Positions 38,745 through 50,013 of a stretch of DNA of 64,000 bases are shown here, in pieces (within the stretch, counting starts at the first letter, position 1; each line of letters begins with the position of its first letter). The notes under the pieces were generated by a model that was given only the letters and a program-made list of their open reading frames with translations, ran no database searches and was not told where the DNA came from. The position numbers and the translations under genes are program-made. Source of the stretch: Corylus avellana (lineage: Eukaryota > Streptophyta > Magnoliopsida > Fagales > Betulaceae); the NCBI RefSeq assembly GCF_901000735.1, contig NC_081546.1:24926529-24990528 (forward strand). Reading direction: 5' to 3'.

Positions 38745-38870
38745 ACGTGTGGCTTTCACCATTCTAAGCCACGCTGGTATTAAGAATTGACTTTTTCTTA
38801 AATAATATGGATTTTAAAAACATGTGGCTTCCCGCCATTCTAGTAAATTAAAATTGGCACTATTTAAATA
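38745..38870 (+). promoter_or_regulatory. Candidate promoter of the truncated receptor gene
   Basis: A TATA-like tatttaaata lies at 38861-38870, 50 bp before the start codon. Upstream are two related 24-bp direct repeats, acgtgtggctttcaccattc... (38745) and acatgtggcttcccgccattc... (38820), 75 bp apart. Repeats of this kind can be regulatory sites. No matching pair was seen in front of the intact gene at 51019. Confidence 0.4.
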
Positions 38871-38919
38871 GAGGGACCCACAGATCTAGAAAAGCCATCT
38901 ATCCCATCCATCACACGAC

Positions 38920-40635
38920 ATGTCGTCGGCCCGTGCTTCCCGCCAACACCTCTATTCTTCTCTCTGTCTCCTTTCTTTCTTGTCCCTCCTCTCCAGTGTC
39001 CGATCCGACGAGCTTCAAATTCTCCTGAAACTAAAATCCGCGCTCCAACAATCAAACACCGGCGTCTTCAGCACATGGGTACCCACCAATTCTTCCGTTT
39101 GCCATTTTGCCGGAATCACCTGCAACGCAGACGGTTCCGTTAGAGAAATCGAGCTTTCGAACCAAAACTTGACGGGGACTCTTCCTCTGGATTCCATATG
39201 CCAGCTCCAATCGCTGGAAAAGCTCTCCTTTGGGTTCAACCTTTTGAATGGTCCGATCACGCAGGACTTGAACAAATGCGTGAAATTGCATTACTTGGAC
39301 TTGGCAAACAATTTCTTCACTGGCCCTGTTCCAGACATATCATCTCTCAGCGAATTACAGTATTTGCACCTGAACAACAGTGGATTCTCCGGCAGTTTCC
39401 CATGGAAATCGCTTCAAAACATGAAGGGTCTTATCCGGCTGAGCCTTGGAGACAACCCATTGAGTCCCAGTCCAATTCCAAACGATGTCGTTCAGCTCAC
39501 CAAGCTCGATTGGCTTTACCTCTCGAATTGCAACATCCAAGGAACAATCCCAGCTGGGATTGGAACGCTCATCGGGCTCATCAACTTGGAGTTTGCCGAC
39601 AATAACATGACCGGAGAGATTCCGACAGAGATTGGGAACCTCGTGAACCTCAGGCAGCTCGAGCTCTACAATAACTCGTTCACAGGAAAACTTCCTGCGA
39701 GTTTCAGAAACCTCAAGAAGCTCGAGAATTTTGATGCTTCTAAGAACCATCTCGAAGGCGATCTGTCGAATCTGAGGTTCTCGACCAACCTGGTGAGCCT
39801 GCAATTGTATAAAAACAACCTTACTGGGCAACTGCCGGCCGAATTGGGCGAGTTCAAGAAGCTGGTGAACCTCTCTCTGTATGAGAACAAGTTGACGGGT
39901 CCTCTGCCTCAGAAGATTGGGTCATGGGCAAAATTCGATTTCATCGACGTGTCCGATAATTTCTTGACCGGTCCAATCCCGCCAGATATGTGCAAGCAAG
40001 GTACAATGAAGAAGCTTTTGGTGCTCAACAACAGATTCACGGGTGAAATTCCGGCCAACTACGCCACCTGTTCGACTCTAATTCGTTTCAGAGTCCCCAA
40101 TAACCTGCTCTTCGGTACCGTTCCTGCTGGAATCTGGGGATTACCAAACGCGAACATAATCGATATCACGTCGAATAATATCCAAGGCCCGATTACCCCC
40201 GATATCAAGAACGCCAAGTCTCTCGGGCAATTGTTTGTTGGAAACAATCGCTTATCGGGTCAATTACCAGCCGAGATCTCGGGCGCTACGTCGCTGGTCG
40301 CCATTGAACTCAACGACAATCAATTCTCGGGAAACATTCCTTCTAGTATTGGTGACTTGAAGCAATTGGGCAATCTTCATTTGCAGAATAACAAATTGTC
40401 CGATTCAATACCAGAGGCATTAGGCTCTTGTGACTCCCTCACTGACATAAATATGGCTAACAACTCGCTTTCCGGCGAACTCCCATCTTCTTTGGGATCT
40501 CTACCGACTCTTAAATATCTAAATCTGTCCTACAACCAACTTTCCGGTGAGGTTCCGAAGATCTTTTCGTCCCTCCGGCTAAACCTTCTCGACCTATCTC
40601 ACAACAATTTCACCGGCCCCGTGCCGCATTCTTAG
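38920..40635 (+). CDS. Truncated RLK7-like LRR ectodomain (no TM or kinase)
   Basis: A 571-codon uninterrupted frame, paralogous to the first two thirds of the complete receptor kinase at 51019-54074. It has a signal peptide (about residues 1-30, MSSARASRQHLYSS then a hydrophobic core), an N-terminal LRR cap (DELQILLKLKSALQ, then CHFAGITC) and about twenty leucine-rich repeats. It ends at LLDLSHNNFTGPVPHS. The stop codon TAG falls exactly where the partner continues with its C-terminal LRR cap, membrane helix and kinase, and homology fades within about 25 bp beyond it. No kinase remnant is seen in the next 8 kb. As it stands it would encode a secreted, membrane-free LRR protein able at most to bind ligand or co-receptor. 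The intact 1.7-kb frame argues for recent truncation or retained function; a transcribed pseudogene is equally possible. Confidence 0.8.
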   Translation: MSSARASRQHLYSSLCLLSFLSLLSSVRSDELQILLKLKSALQQSNTGVFSTWVPTNSSVCHFAGITCNADGSVREIELSNQNLTGTLPLDSICQLQSLEKLSFGFNLLNGPITQDLNKCVKLHYLDLANNFFTGPVPDISSLSELQYLHLNNSGFSGSFPWKSLQNMKGLIRLSLGDNPLSPSPIPNDVVQLTKLDWLYLSNCNIQGTIPAGIGTLIGLINLEFADNNMTGEIPTEIGNLVNLRQLELYNNSFTGKLPASFRNLKKLENFDASKNHLEGDLSNLRFSTNLVSLQLYKNNLTGQLPAELGEFKKLVNLSLYENKLTGPLPQKIGSWAKFDFIDVSDNFLTGPIPPDMCKQGTMKKLLVLNNRFTGEIPANYATCSTLIRFRVPNNLLFGTVPAGIWGLPNANIIDITSNNIQGPITPDIKNAKSLGQLFVGNNRLSGQLPAEISGATSLVAIELNDNQFSGNIPSSIGDLKQLGNLHLQNNKLSDSIPEALGSCDSLTDINMANNSLSGELPSSLGSLPTLKYLNLSYNQLSGEVPKIFSSLRLNLLDLSHNNFTGPVPHS

Positions 40636-41010
40636 TCTAACAGTTACTTTCCTGGATTGTATATTAAGAACATAAAACTGAATGACTGTTTGTTACCCTC
40701 CTTTTCCCTTTTGTTTTCAAAATAAAAATATTAATAAACAACTTAGAATATAAAATATTTAAAATTATTTTTACTTTTATGTTCCATCAAAATATATATA
40801 TGTATTTTTTTTTAAAAAAAAAACACCACACTCTTTAAAAAGCATTAACAGATCGAGCTTGAATATTTTTTTGTTTTGTTTTGATCATGTCCCATGTCCA
40901 AAAGATAAATGTTCATAGAACTACATCTTCTTTATTGATATTTCCTTTCTTCATTCCACAAAATCAATCCCCTCCTCCATTTGGTCAACATATCGTTAAG
41001 ATTTGTTATT

Positions 41011-41175
41011 GAGTAATGGCATATATCATACCACTATTCCACTATGCTGACATACTATTAGATTTTTTTTTATTATTATTATTTTTTACAATGACTTATC
41101 TAAGAGTGAATTGACAACATCATATCTGTATAATATGATAGTGATGTAATAGTAGTGTGATATGTAGCGTTACTC
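41011..41175. mobile_element. MULE-type MITE, 165 bp, 9-bp TSD
   Basis: The ends are gagtaatggcatatatca and, in reverse complement, gagtaacgctacatatca. Flanking 9-bp repeats are tttgttatt (41002-41010) and tttgttatc (41176-41184), 8 of 9 identical. The ends match the gagtaatg family seen at 42797 and 48642. Confidence 0.75.
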
Positions 41176-41400
41176 TTTGTTATCCAAAAGATTCTCATAC
41201 AAGCTTTGGTTGCTTAATTTGCTAGAGGAATAAGTCTGTTCTCTTTTTTGCTTCTTAGTGAAATTTTAATGTTCTTATAAGAACCAGACGAGTGATTATA
41301 GAAACATCTTTAAGGTTAACCACAAAGAGAATGTATATGATTTTCTTTCATAAGAACTTATAATACTTTGTAGAGATTTAACTGTCACTAAATGAAGATT

Positions 41401-41553
41401 GAGAAATATTATATACCACACTATTATCCTAGTTTTATGATGTGACAATGTCAATTAGTCATTTAATTAATTTATTTAAAAAAAAAAAACAATAGCTTAT
41501 TGACTGTGTCACGTCTACAAAATGAGATAAAAATGTAATATATACTACTAATC
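41401..41553. mobile_element. Diverged MITE of the same type
   Basis: Inverted-repeat arms: gagaaatattatatacca...atgtgaca on the left and, in reverse complement, gattagtagtatatatta...acgtgaca on the right. Flanking nonamers atgaagatt and attaacaat match at only 6 of 9 positions, so the exact ends are uncertain. Confidence 0.5.
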
Positions 41554-42187
41554 ATTAACAATATGATTACAAGTAATTGGAAATAATATAATATAGAATG
41601 TGAATATATTAAACAAAGATGCAACAATGAATCTAATTAAATTGAGCATTTAACTAAAATATGGGTAAATGTATAATAAATTCTTGAGTAAACACTCATT
41701 TTGCAATCATTCTCTAATTTGAACAATGACTTCATAGTTTTCCTTCTATTTTTAGTTATATATTTTACGTGTTGGGCTTCGCTTGTTGACTTTAACATAG
41801 TAATTTTTGTAATTTTTTTTTTTTTTTTGAAAGGGAGTTTAACATAGTATTAAAGGAAGGACAATGAGTTTGAAACATGACTCCATAGTTTATGTCTCAT
41901 TTTCAATTAAATATTTAACAATATGTCTAACTTATTCGGAGAGTTCTAACCAAGATAATATAGTTTACTTTTTTTTTTTTAGTTAACTATTTCACGTGAG
42001 AAAGAGACACATAATGAAGATTGTTAAAATATTAATTAGATGATTAAATTTATATTTTCTACCAATTTAAACTTTTAATATATGGGGTGATTTACTAAGA
42101 TACAAGTACTACAAATTCCTATCACAATATAGTTGTGCTTGAATGTTTGTTTTGGAAGTTAATTAGGTTTCCTTGGCTATGTATAAG

Positions 42188-42460
42188 TAGGGATGAAAAG
42201 GTGGACAGTTATTCCGCCTGCTAAGCACTTTTGAAGGCGGTTATAGTTAGTAGTTTTTAAATTTTTTCAAAACCGATATATATATGACCTCCTTTTTATA
42301 TTTAAATATATATAAAAAATTTAGAAATGATGTCCTATGTGGTAGGGTATTATTGTGTTATCATAAAAACGATGTAGTTTTGGTTTTTTGTTTTAATTTT
42401 TTTTATTATTTTTAAGGTTTTAGCCAATAACTACTAATCGTAACTACCTTTTTACCTCTA
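42188..42460. mobile_element. hAT-like MITE, 273 bp, 8-bp TSD
   Basis: It starts tagggatgaaaaggtgg and ends, in reverse complement, tagaggtaaaaaggtag. The flanking octamers tgtataag (42180-42187) and tatataaa (42461-42468) agree at 6 of 8 positions. Inside, actac and gttagt words near both ends extend the inverted repeat. The end sequence belongs with the other tagrgntg elements of the window. Confidence 0.6.
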
Positions 42461-42796
42461 TATATAAATAGACAATTAACAAACAAGTCATTAATAAAAC
42501 CCATCGCAATTAGAAGAAATCCACCTATTCAACAATAAGATAACGATCGAACATGCACTGGCAGAGATCATAAAATAGAAGTTGTTTGGTCAAAGATACA
42601 TATAAAACTCATTCAAATTGACCAGAAACAATGCACCATGTTCTCTAATGTCTGATAATTTGGCTTAAAAAAACAAAGCAATAGTTCTTGTGTCCCTTTC
42701 TATCACTTCCGGACACTGGCATCTACCACAACCCTTCCAATTGAGATGTTTTTTCAAACAATGGAGCACATAGTTTTGGCTAGCAGCAACTAAATA

Positions 42797-42978
42797 GAAT
42801 AATGCTAGAGATCATATTTTTATCTTTCTTTTTATCCTCTTAAAGTTGATGTGGCTTTTAAAATCACCATTAAATTTTAGATGAATCATACTTGAATTTT
42901 GATCTAATGGTGATTTTGAAAACCACATCAACTTTAAGAGGATAAAAAGAGGATAAAAAATGGTCTCTAACATTACTC
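42797..42978. mobile_element. MULE-type foldback MITE, 182 bp, 9-bp TSD
   Basis: Nearly the whole element is an inverted repeat: left gaataatgctagagatca... and right, in reverse complement, gagtaatgttagagacca..., both running into atcctctt(tt/aa) and gatgtgg(c/t)ttt. The flanking 9-bp repeat aactaaata is perfect (42788-42796 and 42979-42987). Its length equals that of its relative at 48642-48823. RNA from it would fold into a hairpin of about 80 bp. Confidence 0.8.
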
Positions 42979-43268
42979 AACTAAATATTATTGTATTTTA
43001 TTTATAAGAAAAGAAAAAGAAAAAAAAAAGAAAAAATAAAAACATGTGTTTCTAGGGTCTTCCTTTACCTGCTAACCAGTCAAAAAAACCACTTAGAAAA
43101 TGAGTGCTTTTGAACAACATTAAAAATTGTACCTTTAGTCCTTCAATTATCATTAAATTTTTATTTACGTTTTTTAAATTTTAAAAAGTGATATTAATTT
43201 ACGTTGTGACCCTATATTATTACTGTATGTCAAATTAGACACTTTTATAAAATCTAACCATTTGGAAA

Positions 43269-43312
<44 letters not shown>

Positions 43313-44506
43313 ATTAAACAAAGAAGGAAGACAAACTGAAAATACCAAAAAGGGTTCGCATTTTTCATATTAGTCCCCTTAATTTTACTTTTCAAATGGT
43401 TTTTTTTTATTTTTTTAATAACTTTAAGAGTATTTTGCAGAGAAAAACGAAAAAAAGTGTCTAACGTGATGATAGTATGAGAGCCCCAATATCACTTTTT
43501 AAAGTTTAGAGGTGTAAATGAAAAATGTAGTGTTAGCTACGGGGCGAAAGTTTATTTTCCCAAAAGTATTCTATCTTGTCACAATCAAACCCCTAGATCA
43601 AAGCTTCTAGACAAGCTTTGGAAAAATGCTTGCTTGAGAACTTTCTTACTCACCCTTTTCTGCTTTATATCCATATATAATCTAATGGTTAGTAGTATTA
43701 TCCGTTTGTTAATGATCTTTAGATAATGTATTTTGTTTGAAAAAAAACGTTCCAACGTGAGATAAAAATGAAAGCAGTTTTGAACGTTTTTTTACGGGTG
43801 TTTTGTTAACATTTTTGTTTTAAATAAAGAAAACAAAAAGAAGAAAGAAAAAAGTGTTTAGATGCAGTCCATCTTAATTATCTGCCCCCCAATTATTGGT
43901 AAAAGAAATTAAAGAAGTACCTTTATCTTTATCCCTAGCAAAAGATCAAACCATGTGGGCTCTTACCAGTAGTGGAGATATTTCTCACTAAACTTACTTA
44001 TGAGTGGCTCTTGCATAGGAGTACCCTCCAACATTGCCATCTCTACTTTGGAACTTTATTAGGAAGTTGCCTACATTATCCTTTGCTTTTGGGATATATT
44101 CTTTTCTCACAACAAATAATTCCCTCTTCACTGGATCATATGTTGCAGCAAAGAAGAGGAAACAGTACCCCTAAATGGAATTCAGATTTTTTTTTTTTTT
44201 TTTTCATCGGGATCAAATCATAAACGAAGAGTCAAACCTAATTTTGATAGAAATTAAACCTAATTTCCCGACCCCATGATTCCATCCATGACAAAAAGCG
44301 CAAATAATTTAGACTTAGAATGACCGTCATCTTTTTCTTATAATGGTGCTCATAAGTCCTGTCTCCCAACAATTGAGCCATACCACTTTATTATGGATAT
44401 AAGACTAGAATAAAAAAATTAGACTTCTCCATACTTGTTGACTCCACCATGCATGATGGAAGCCATATTGACACTTATTTCCACCATCTATCATGTCCAA
44501 CACTTA

Positions 44507-44753
44507 GGGGCATGTTTGGGTGTGGGTTTGATAAGCCTAAAAATACATTTAACACTTAAAAAGTCTGTTTAAAGATAAAAGTACATGTTTAGTAAAAAAG
44601 ATTAAAAACGCTTTTAAAGATTCAAAAATACCAAAATACACTTTTGGCATTTTAAGGCCGAATAGTAATTTTACGAAATAACTAATTGCGATTTTAAAAA
44701 TTATTGCTTTGAAATCTGTATTTTTTTGTAAACCACCAAACAAAATGGGTAAT
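44507..44753. mobile_element. MITE-like element with tgtttggg ends
   Basis: The left end is aggggcatgtttgggtgtgg; the right end in reverse complement is acccattttgtttggtggtt, followed on both sides by AT-rich sequence. Imperfect terminal inverted repeats, no firm target duplication. Ends approximate. Confidence 0.35.
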
Positions 44754-46359
44754 GAATCAAAATATCTTATATGAAACTCAAATAGTACGGATAAACCTTG
44801 TTGTACTGCAGTGGAAACGAGGTAGAAAAAGATGGTGAATCACAGAGCACCTATTATTAATTTGTCCTTTAATTAAGCACATGATTTCAACTCTTTTATG
44901 AATTTGTCTTCTTCCTATCATGGGAGATTTGATAATAGGGTCATCAAGATACTTCGAGTGGGCCTTTTTTCTAATTTATTTTTTATTGAGAAACACTTGT
45001 GTATCACCTCCCAGATCCTTTTTACACCTATCATGGCTTCTACTTTCTGTTTCTTCTTCACTTTTTCTTCCACTTTAAACATTATTTTTATACCTATAAT
45101 GCTTCAGACTGGCCATATTCGATCTAGGACACCTAATAAGGCTAAGAGGCTGCTTCATCAAAAAAACGAAAAAAAAAAAACCAAAAGGAAGCCTAAAAGG
45201 TTAAGACCTTATTGGCCTTGGCAAAAAAAAATCATGAATATTCGGCATTATGATTTTTCATTTATAAATACATTAACAAACAACTCAAAATATAAAATAC
45301 CCTTAAAATACGTTAACAAACTAACATACCCAATACAAAGTTAGTGATTGAGAAATTACATTAAAGCTTGGTTCCGATAGTCTTGCAATCTTTGCGTAGT
45401 ATTAATTAAGTTTCCGAGAACCCATGAGGCCTGTACCTAAAGGTCCCATTGGGCATGATGCCCACGAAACCCATAAGTCATTGGAGGGACTCAAGTCATT
45501 TTGGCTGTGACAAGCTGATGATAGGTTCACGGCCTAAGCTCATAACTTGTCTTGGCTCGAGATGGAGGTGACTTCACTTGGTGCATACGCACTTGGCTCT
45601 TACGTACGATCTGTCACTTTCTTCTTTTATTTACTGACTTAAAGATCAGAGGTGATTTTCTTTGTAGCCTTTGTCTTCTTCATAAGCTTCTCGCATGACA
45701 TGCGGTGGCCAAATGTCAAAATTCAAAGAGGTTGCCTTAAAGTCATGTTCATGGCTACACATATTGAATGATGTTGAGATGATGTCTCCAATAATATTTC
45801 ATTAATTCCAACATCATCTTTCTTGTTTGCATCCACCAGAAAACTATGTTATTGTCTGATTTGTGTGAATTATATTATCCTCCCACCGCCATTCTCTCTA
45901 GCTTGCTTCCATTAGTGTAGAAAATCTAAGTCTATCGGTTGTTTGATTCCTCAGGCTTATTTGTTTTTGTGGGAGAGAAAGAGAAAGAGAACATGAAAGA
46001 AAAACAAAAGGGATTGTTGGTTGTTAATGGCATATGCCAGCCTGCAATTTCCTACCAACTCCTAACCATCCTTGCTCTCCAATAATTCACAGAATGCGTT
46101 ATTTGTCCTCTCCCAGCAGGAAAGAGGAACCAAAAAAAATTTAAAAATTTAAAATAAAATGGAAAAGAAATAAATAAAGATGACAAGAGTACGTAATAAT
46201 ATTAGGAGGAGAGTTGAAATCCCTATTTTTGCATATTATCTTCAAAAAAATGTTATGCATAAAGTTTCCCTTTAAATTGGGATTTTTTTTTTTTTTTTTT
46301 TAAACCAGTTTATAAAATTCTCATGAGTCTTTTGAGCATGTGAAAATATATAATTTTTA

Positions 46360-46789
46360 GGAAAAATTACACTTTACCTCCCAAAGTTTGGGACGATTTG
46401 CAATTCGACTTCCAAAGTTTCAATTTTGACAATTCACCCCCCTAAAGTTTCAAATTTTTGCAATTCAACCAATATTATTCCAAAATTCCCATATTGCCCC
46501 TAATTTTTATTATTTTTTTATTTTATTTTATATATATATATATAAAAGAACAAATTTGGGGGTGCAAAAATGGCCAAATGGCCAAAGGGGTGGCAACGGC
46601 CACCCCGAATTTTTTTAAAATTTTTTTTTATAAAAAATAAAAAATTATGGGCAATATGAAAAGTTTTTGATATAATTAGTCAAATTGCAAAAATTTGAAA
46701 CTTTGGAGAAGTGAATTACCAAAATTAAAACTTTAGAAATTGAATTACAAACCGCCTCAAACTTTAGGAAGATAAAATTAAATTTTTCC
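46360..46789. mobile_element. MULE-type foldback element, 430 bp, 9-bp TSD
   Basis: A perfect 9-bp direct repeat taattttta flanks it (46351-46359 and 46790-46798). The arms read ggaaaaattacactttacct on the left and ggaaaaatttaattttatct in reverse complement on the right. Both continue into repeated caaagtttcaa(a)tttttg(c/a)aatt blocks, so each arm is itself internally repetitive. The centre has a ta microsatellite and ggtggcaacggccacccc. Confidence 0.78.
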
Positions 46790-48641
46790 TAATTTTTAAT
46801 AACTTACATTAAAAATAAATAAATAAATAAATTCAACTCAATTTTTGTGAGAAGCTGTCCACAACGGACAAATATCATTGCTACACTTTTCTAAAATATT
46901 TGAAAATGAATTGTTCAACGTCATGTGCTTAAACAGTAAAACAGCCAATTTTTGTGATAAAATAAAGTAATTTTAGAAGTCGTTTTCTTATATATATATA
47001 TATATTTATTAATTAATGTAATTTTAAAATCATTCTTAGATTTGTATAAATTAATATTAAATTTGAATTAATGATAATTTTAAAGTTGTAGAGGATAATC
47101 TGTAATTTAAAGTTCTAGAAGAAGGTAACTATTAGTTTGTTTTATTTTTTGCACGCGTACTGTGGCCCACCTGTCTGTCGGGGTGTCGAAATTGAACATG
47201 TTTCACACCCTTCCAAGCCAATCTTACATCATACAAGACAGAAACTCTTCTACTGCCTGATCACGCGCGCGTGATTTCTCAACCTTCCAGAAGTTGATTT
47301 TTTTTTTTTAAAAAAAAAAACTTTGTTTATTAAATCATTCTATTTCTGTTTTTTATTTTATTTTTCAAAATAAAAATATTAAATACTAAAAAAAATTATG
47401 TTTACCTTTTCTCTCTCATGTTAAATCTTTTTAAAAAAAAACTATAATAACCGTACAAACTTTTTTTTAGTTGAATAATGTTTTATTAGAGAGGCATAAA
47501 AGTATTTTTACACATTTCTATTACCTATTTGATAATTAAAAATTAAAAAAAAATCCTAAAAGAGGTCTAGAATTTCACATAAATACAAACTCAGAATTTT
47601 AAATTTATCAAATTTTAAAAATGGAGTCTTAAATTTAAAATGTCCAAAAAGTAAAATAAGCTGTTGATTTTTTTTTTAAAATTATTATTATTGGTTATGT
47701 TTCCAATTCTATAGACACGAATTACTAATTTAGAGGTTAATTGTATGATAAAAAGGCTCATACACGAGATCCAACTTGAGTTGCAAAAGGTTCAATGTAT
47801 CAAATCTTTTTGGGCACGCGCTTCAGTGGTGCGTCTAGGATTAAGTAAGATCTTTGGTTCCTCACTAAACCACGTGGGTTCTCGACTCGTGAGACACAGA
47901 AAGTCAGCTTCGGCGGCTTGATTCTTCCGTGCTTCATCAACCGACTTCCCACCAGACGACATTTTTTGTATAAACAAAGTTAATGGGCCTTCACGTCATT
48001 AATATCTTTATTGTATTGTAGTCACATGAAAAAGCACGATTGCAATGGGAGATTTTTTTTTTTTTTTTTTCATTCTTTAAAAAAAAAAAAAAGGAGGTTT
48101 CTCTAACAAAATAATATATTAAAAATTTCTCACATCCAAACATAATCTATACTTTGTTTATCAAGTTTTTTTGCTATATCCCACATTATGGGTTATACAA
48201 GCTAAGGGAAGATAATGAAATTAAATCCAATCATATCTAACTACATGAGTAACTAGTTAATATCTAACTCTATGAATGTCATGTACCGTCCTAATCAGTT
48301 TTCAGATTCGTAGCATATTCTGACAAATCATGTTTTTGTCCATTGTTTGATCCATTTTAACTTTTCAAACTAGACAATGATTGCCTCTCTTTTCCATCAC
48401 CGCTACAAAAAAGCATTCGCAATCGCAATCTCTTTCGCTTCCTCTACCACCAATGACAAATTCATTCACACATCTAATAATTCTTCTGCCATCTGTCAGT
48501 TATTTGCTCCTAAACAAAAAACCAAAGAGAAAAAAATGAAAGACAGATAAGAAATCTAAGTGCTACTCTGAAGGTTTCTTGTAAATAAAATCTTAGAAAC
48601 CGACTACAAATAATCAAAACCTCAAATATAGACAAAACTTC

Positions 48642-48823
48642 GAGTAATGCTATTAGTCTCTATTGTGCTCCTCTTAAATCCATCCAAGAATGATGTGACT
48701 ATTAAAATTACTGTTGGACTTATGATTGATCATTATTAAATTTTGATCAAATGGTAATTTTAATAGTCATATCATTATTGGATAAACTCAAGAGGGACAC
48801 AAGAGAAATTTCTATAATTACTC
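48642..48823. mobile_element. MULE-type foldback MITE, 182 bp, 9-bp TSD
   Basis: The ends are gagtaatgctattagtctc and, in reverse complement, gagtaattatagaaatttct. The arms continue with tcctctt and gatgtgactattaaaatta on both sides. Flanking nonamers caaaacttc (48633-48641) and caaaacttt (48824-48832) match 8 of 9. Same length and end as 42797-42978. Confidence 0.8.
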
Positions 48824-49681
48824 CAAAACTTTAACCCGTAAAAAATCATTTTCATTTACAAAATAAATGGTGAATCATAAAATAATCTCTCGATGATCTT
48901 ATTCTGGACTTTCAACCTATTAATTTTAGATGGAGATAGGATTATATGAATATGAGTATATTAGGATAACCTAACATAAACCAAACTATATCAACCATTC
49001 AATTAATATGATTTTTCTTTCGAATATTTTGTTAATATAATATGGGTATAGGCATCATAGCCCATTGATTGAGGTTGTTGAACGAATATTTGTGAATCTT
49101 AAGAATATATGTAGTAATTAAATTAATATTTTCCCATAAATAGTTGTATTTTCTCTTATCCCTTAGGCCCGTGGGTTCTTTTGCAGCGTAATTGAGTTCA
49201 TCCAAACAAGGACTTGTTTGTTGTTTCATGCTGCAAGGCTACTCCATTTGTCCATTTTGTTCACGACACAAAATCTTTTTTTATTTTATTTTTATTTTTG
49301 TTGGCTTTTGCAAATCGTTTTCTTGGTCTATTTAAAGTAACTGTTACAAGTCAATGGCCTTCGGGGCGGCTCTCTTTTTGTATAATCACACTGACATGGT
49401 GGCCTACTTCCTTATAGCTCGTGATGAAAAAAATCGGTGGGAAAAACGAAAAACAGGGTGCTTCCAGAAGAAAATTAAAGAAAAGAAAGAAGAAAAGGTC
49501 GTTGCATCATTTGGTGCTCCATATGGTAACATACTTCTTTTTTAAAATAGATGAAAAACAAGTATAAGGAAGCATAAACAAAACTACAATATATATATAT
49601 ATATATATATATTAAATAAAAAAAAACTACAAGTGGGTCCTTCCTAGTTCCCACCATAGGTCTAAGTTTCTTTAAAAAAAA

Positions 49682-50013
49682 TGAAAAAAATCATTTTACC
49701 CCTGAAGTTTTAGGAGTTTTTCAATTTGAACCCCAAAGTTTAAAAATTGGCAATGTACCCCCCAATGTTTCAAAAAATTTCAATTTAAACCTTTCGTTAC
49801 TAATTTCTGTTAAATTGGACGGAATTTTTTTTTAAAAAGCCTGAGGGTAATGATGTAATTTTAGAGATTTCCATTCAATTTGACGGAAATTAGTAACGGA
49901 AGGTTTAAATTAAAAATTTTTGAAACATTAGGGGGGTATATTGCCAATTTTTAAACTTTGGGGTTCAAATTGAAAAATTCCTAAAACTTTAGGGGGTGAA
50001 GTTGATTTTTTCC
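49682..50013. mobile_element. Foldback element, about 332 bp
   Basis: Long imperfect inverted repeat: left tgaaaaaaatcattttaccc...aaccccaaagtttaaaaattgg, and right in reverse complement ggaaaaaatcaacttcaccc...aaccccaaagtttaaaaattgg, around a short gacggaa centre. The flanks are A runs, so the target duplication cannot be judged. Structure like 46360-46789. Confidence 0.65.

Larger units (their letters stand above)
35347..38919. other. Spacer upstream of the truncated receptor gene
   Basis: Contains a T run of about 30 near 36148, an (aat)n tract near 36389 and a MULE-type MITE at 37681-38033. A block near 37270-37450 (ggctcttaccaattagtgg...gagtgg) has a diverged partner near 43880-44010. 36600-37200 is less repetitive, but no frame or family is recognisable. 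Confidence 0.5.
44069..49680. repeat. Duplicated flank of the receptor locus, copy A
   Basis: Collinear with 54337-57330. Matched anchors (A/B) are 44069/54337 (tatcctttgctttt/cgggat), 46030/54478 (gccagcctgcaatttccta), 47110/55450, 47880/55700 (gtcagcttcggcggcttga), 48000/55874, 48850/56010, 48980/56735, 49195/56822 and 49500/57175 (catatggcaacata-like). The order is kept throughout. Copy A is longer because of MITEs at 46360 and 48642 and other insertions. Confidence 0.8.

Noticed and set aside
40636..43960. Search for a remnant kinase domain after the truncated receptor gene
   Set aside because: No HRD, DFG or APE-like coding stretch was found in any frame; the region is AT-rich spacer with small transposons.
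44898..45344. 148-codon plus-strand frame
   Set aside because: Lys-rich C-terminus from A runs, no domain, no splice or promoter support, and it lies in repeat-derived flank.
47792..47977. 61-codon minus-strand frame (MSSGGKSVDEARKNQ)
   Set aside because: The duplicated partner near 55700 has indels that break the frame, and it contains ccacgtgg promoter-like words; not protein-like conservation.
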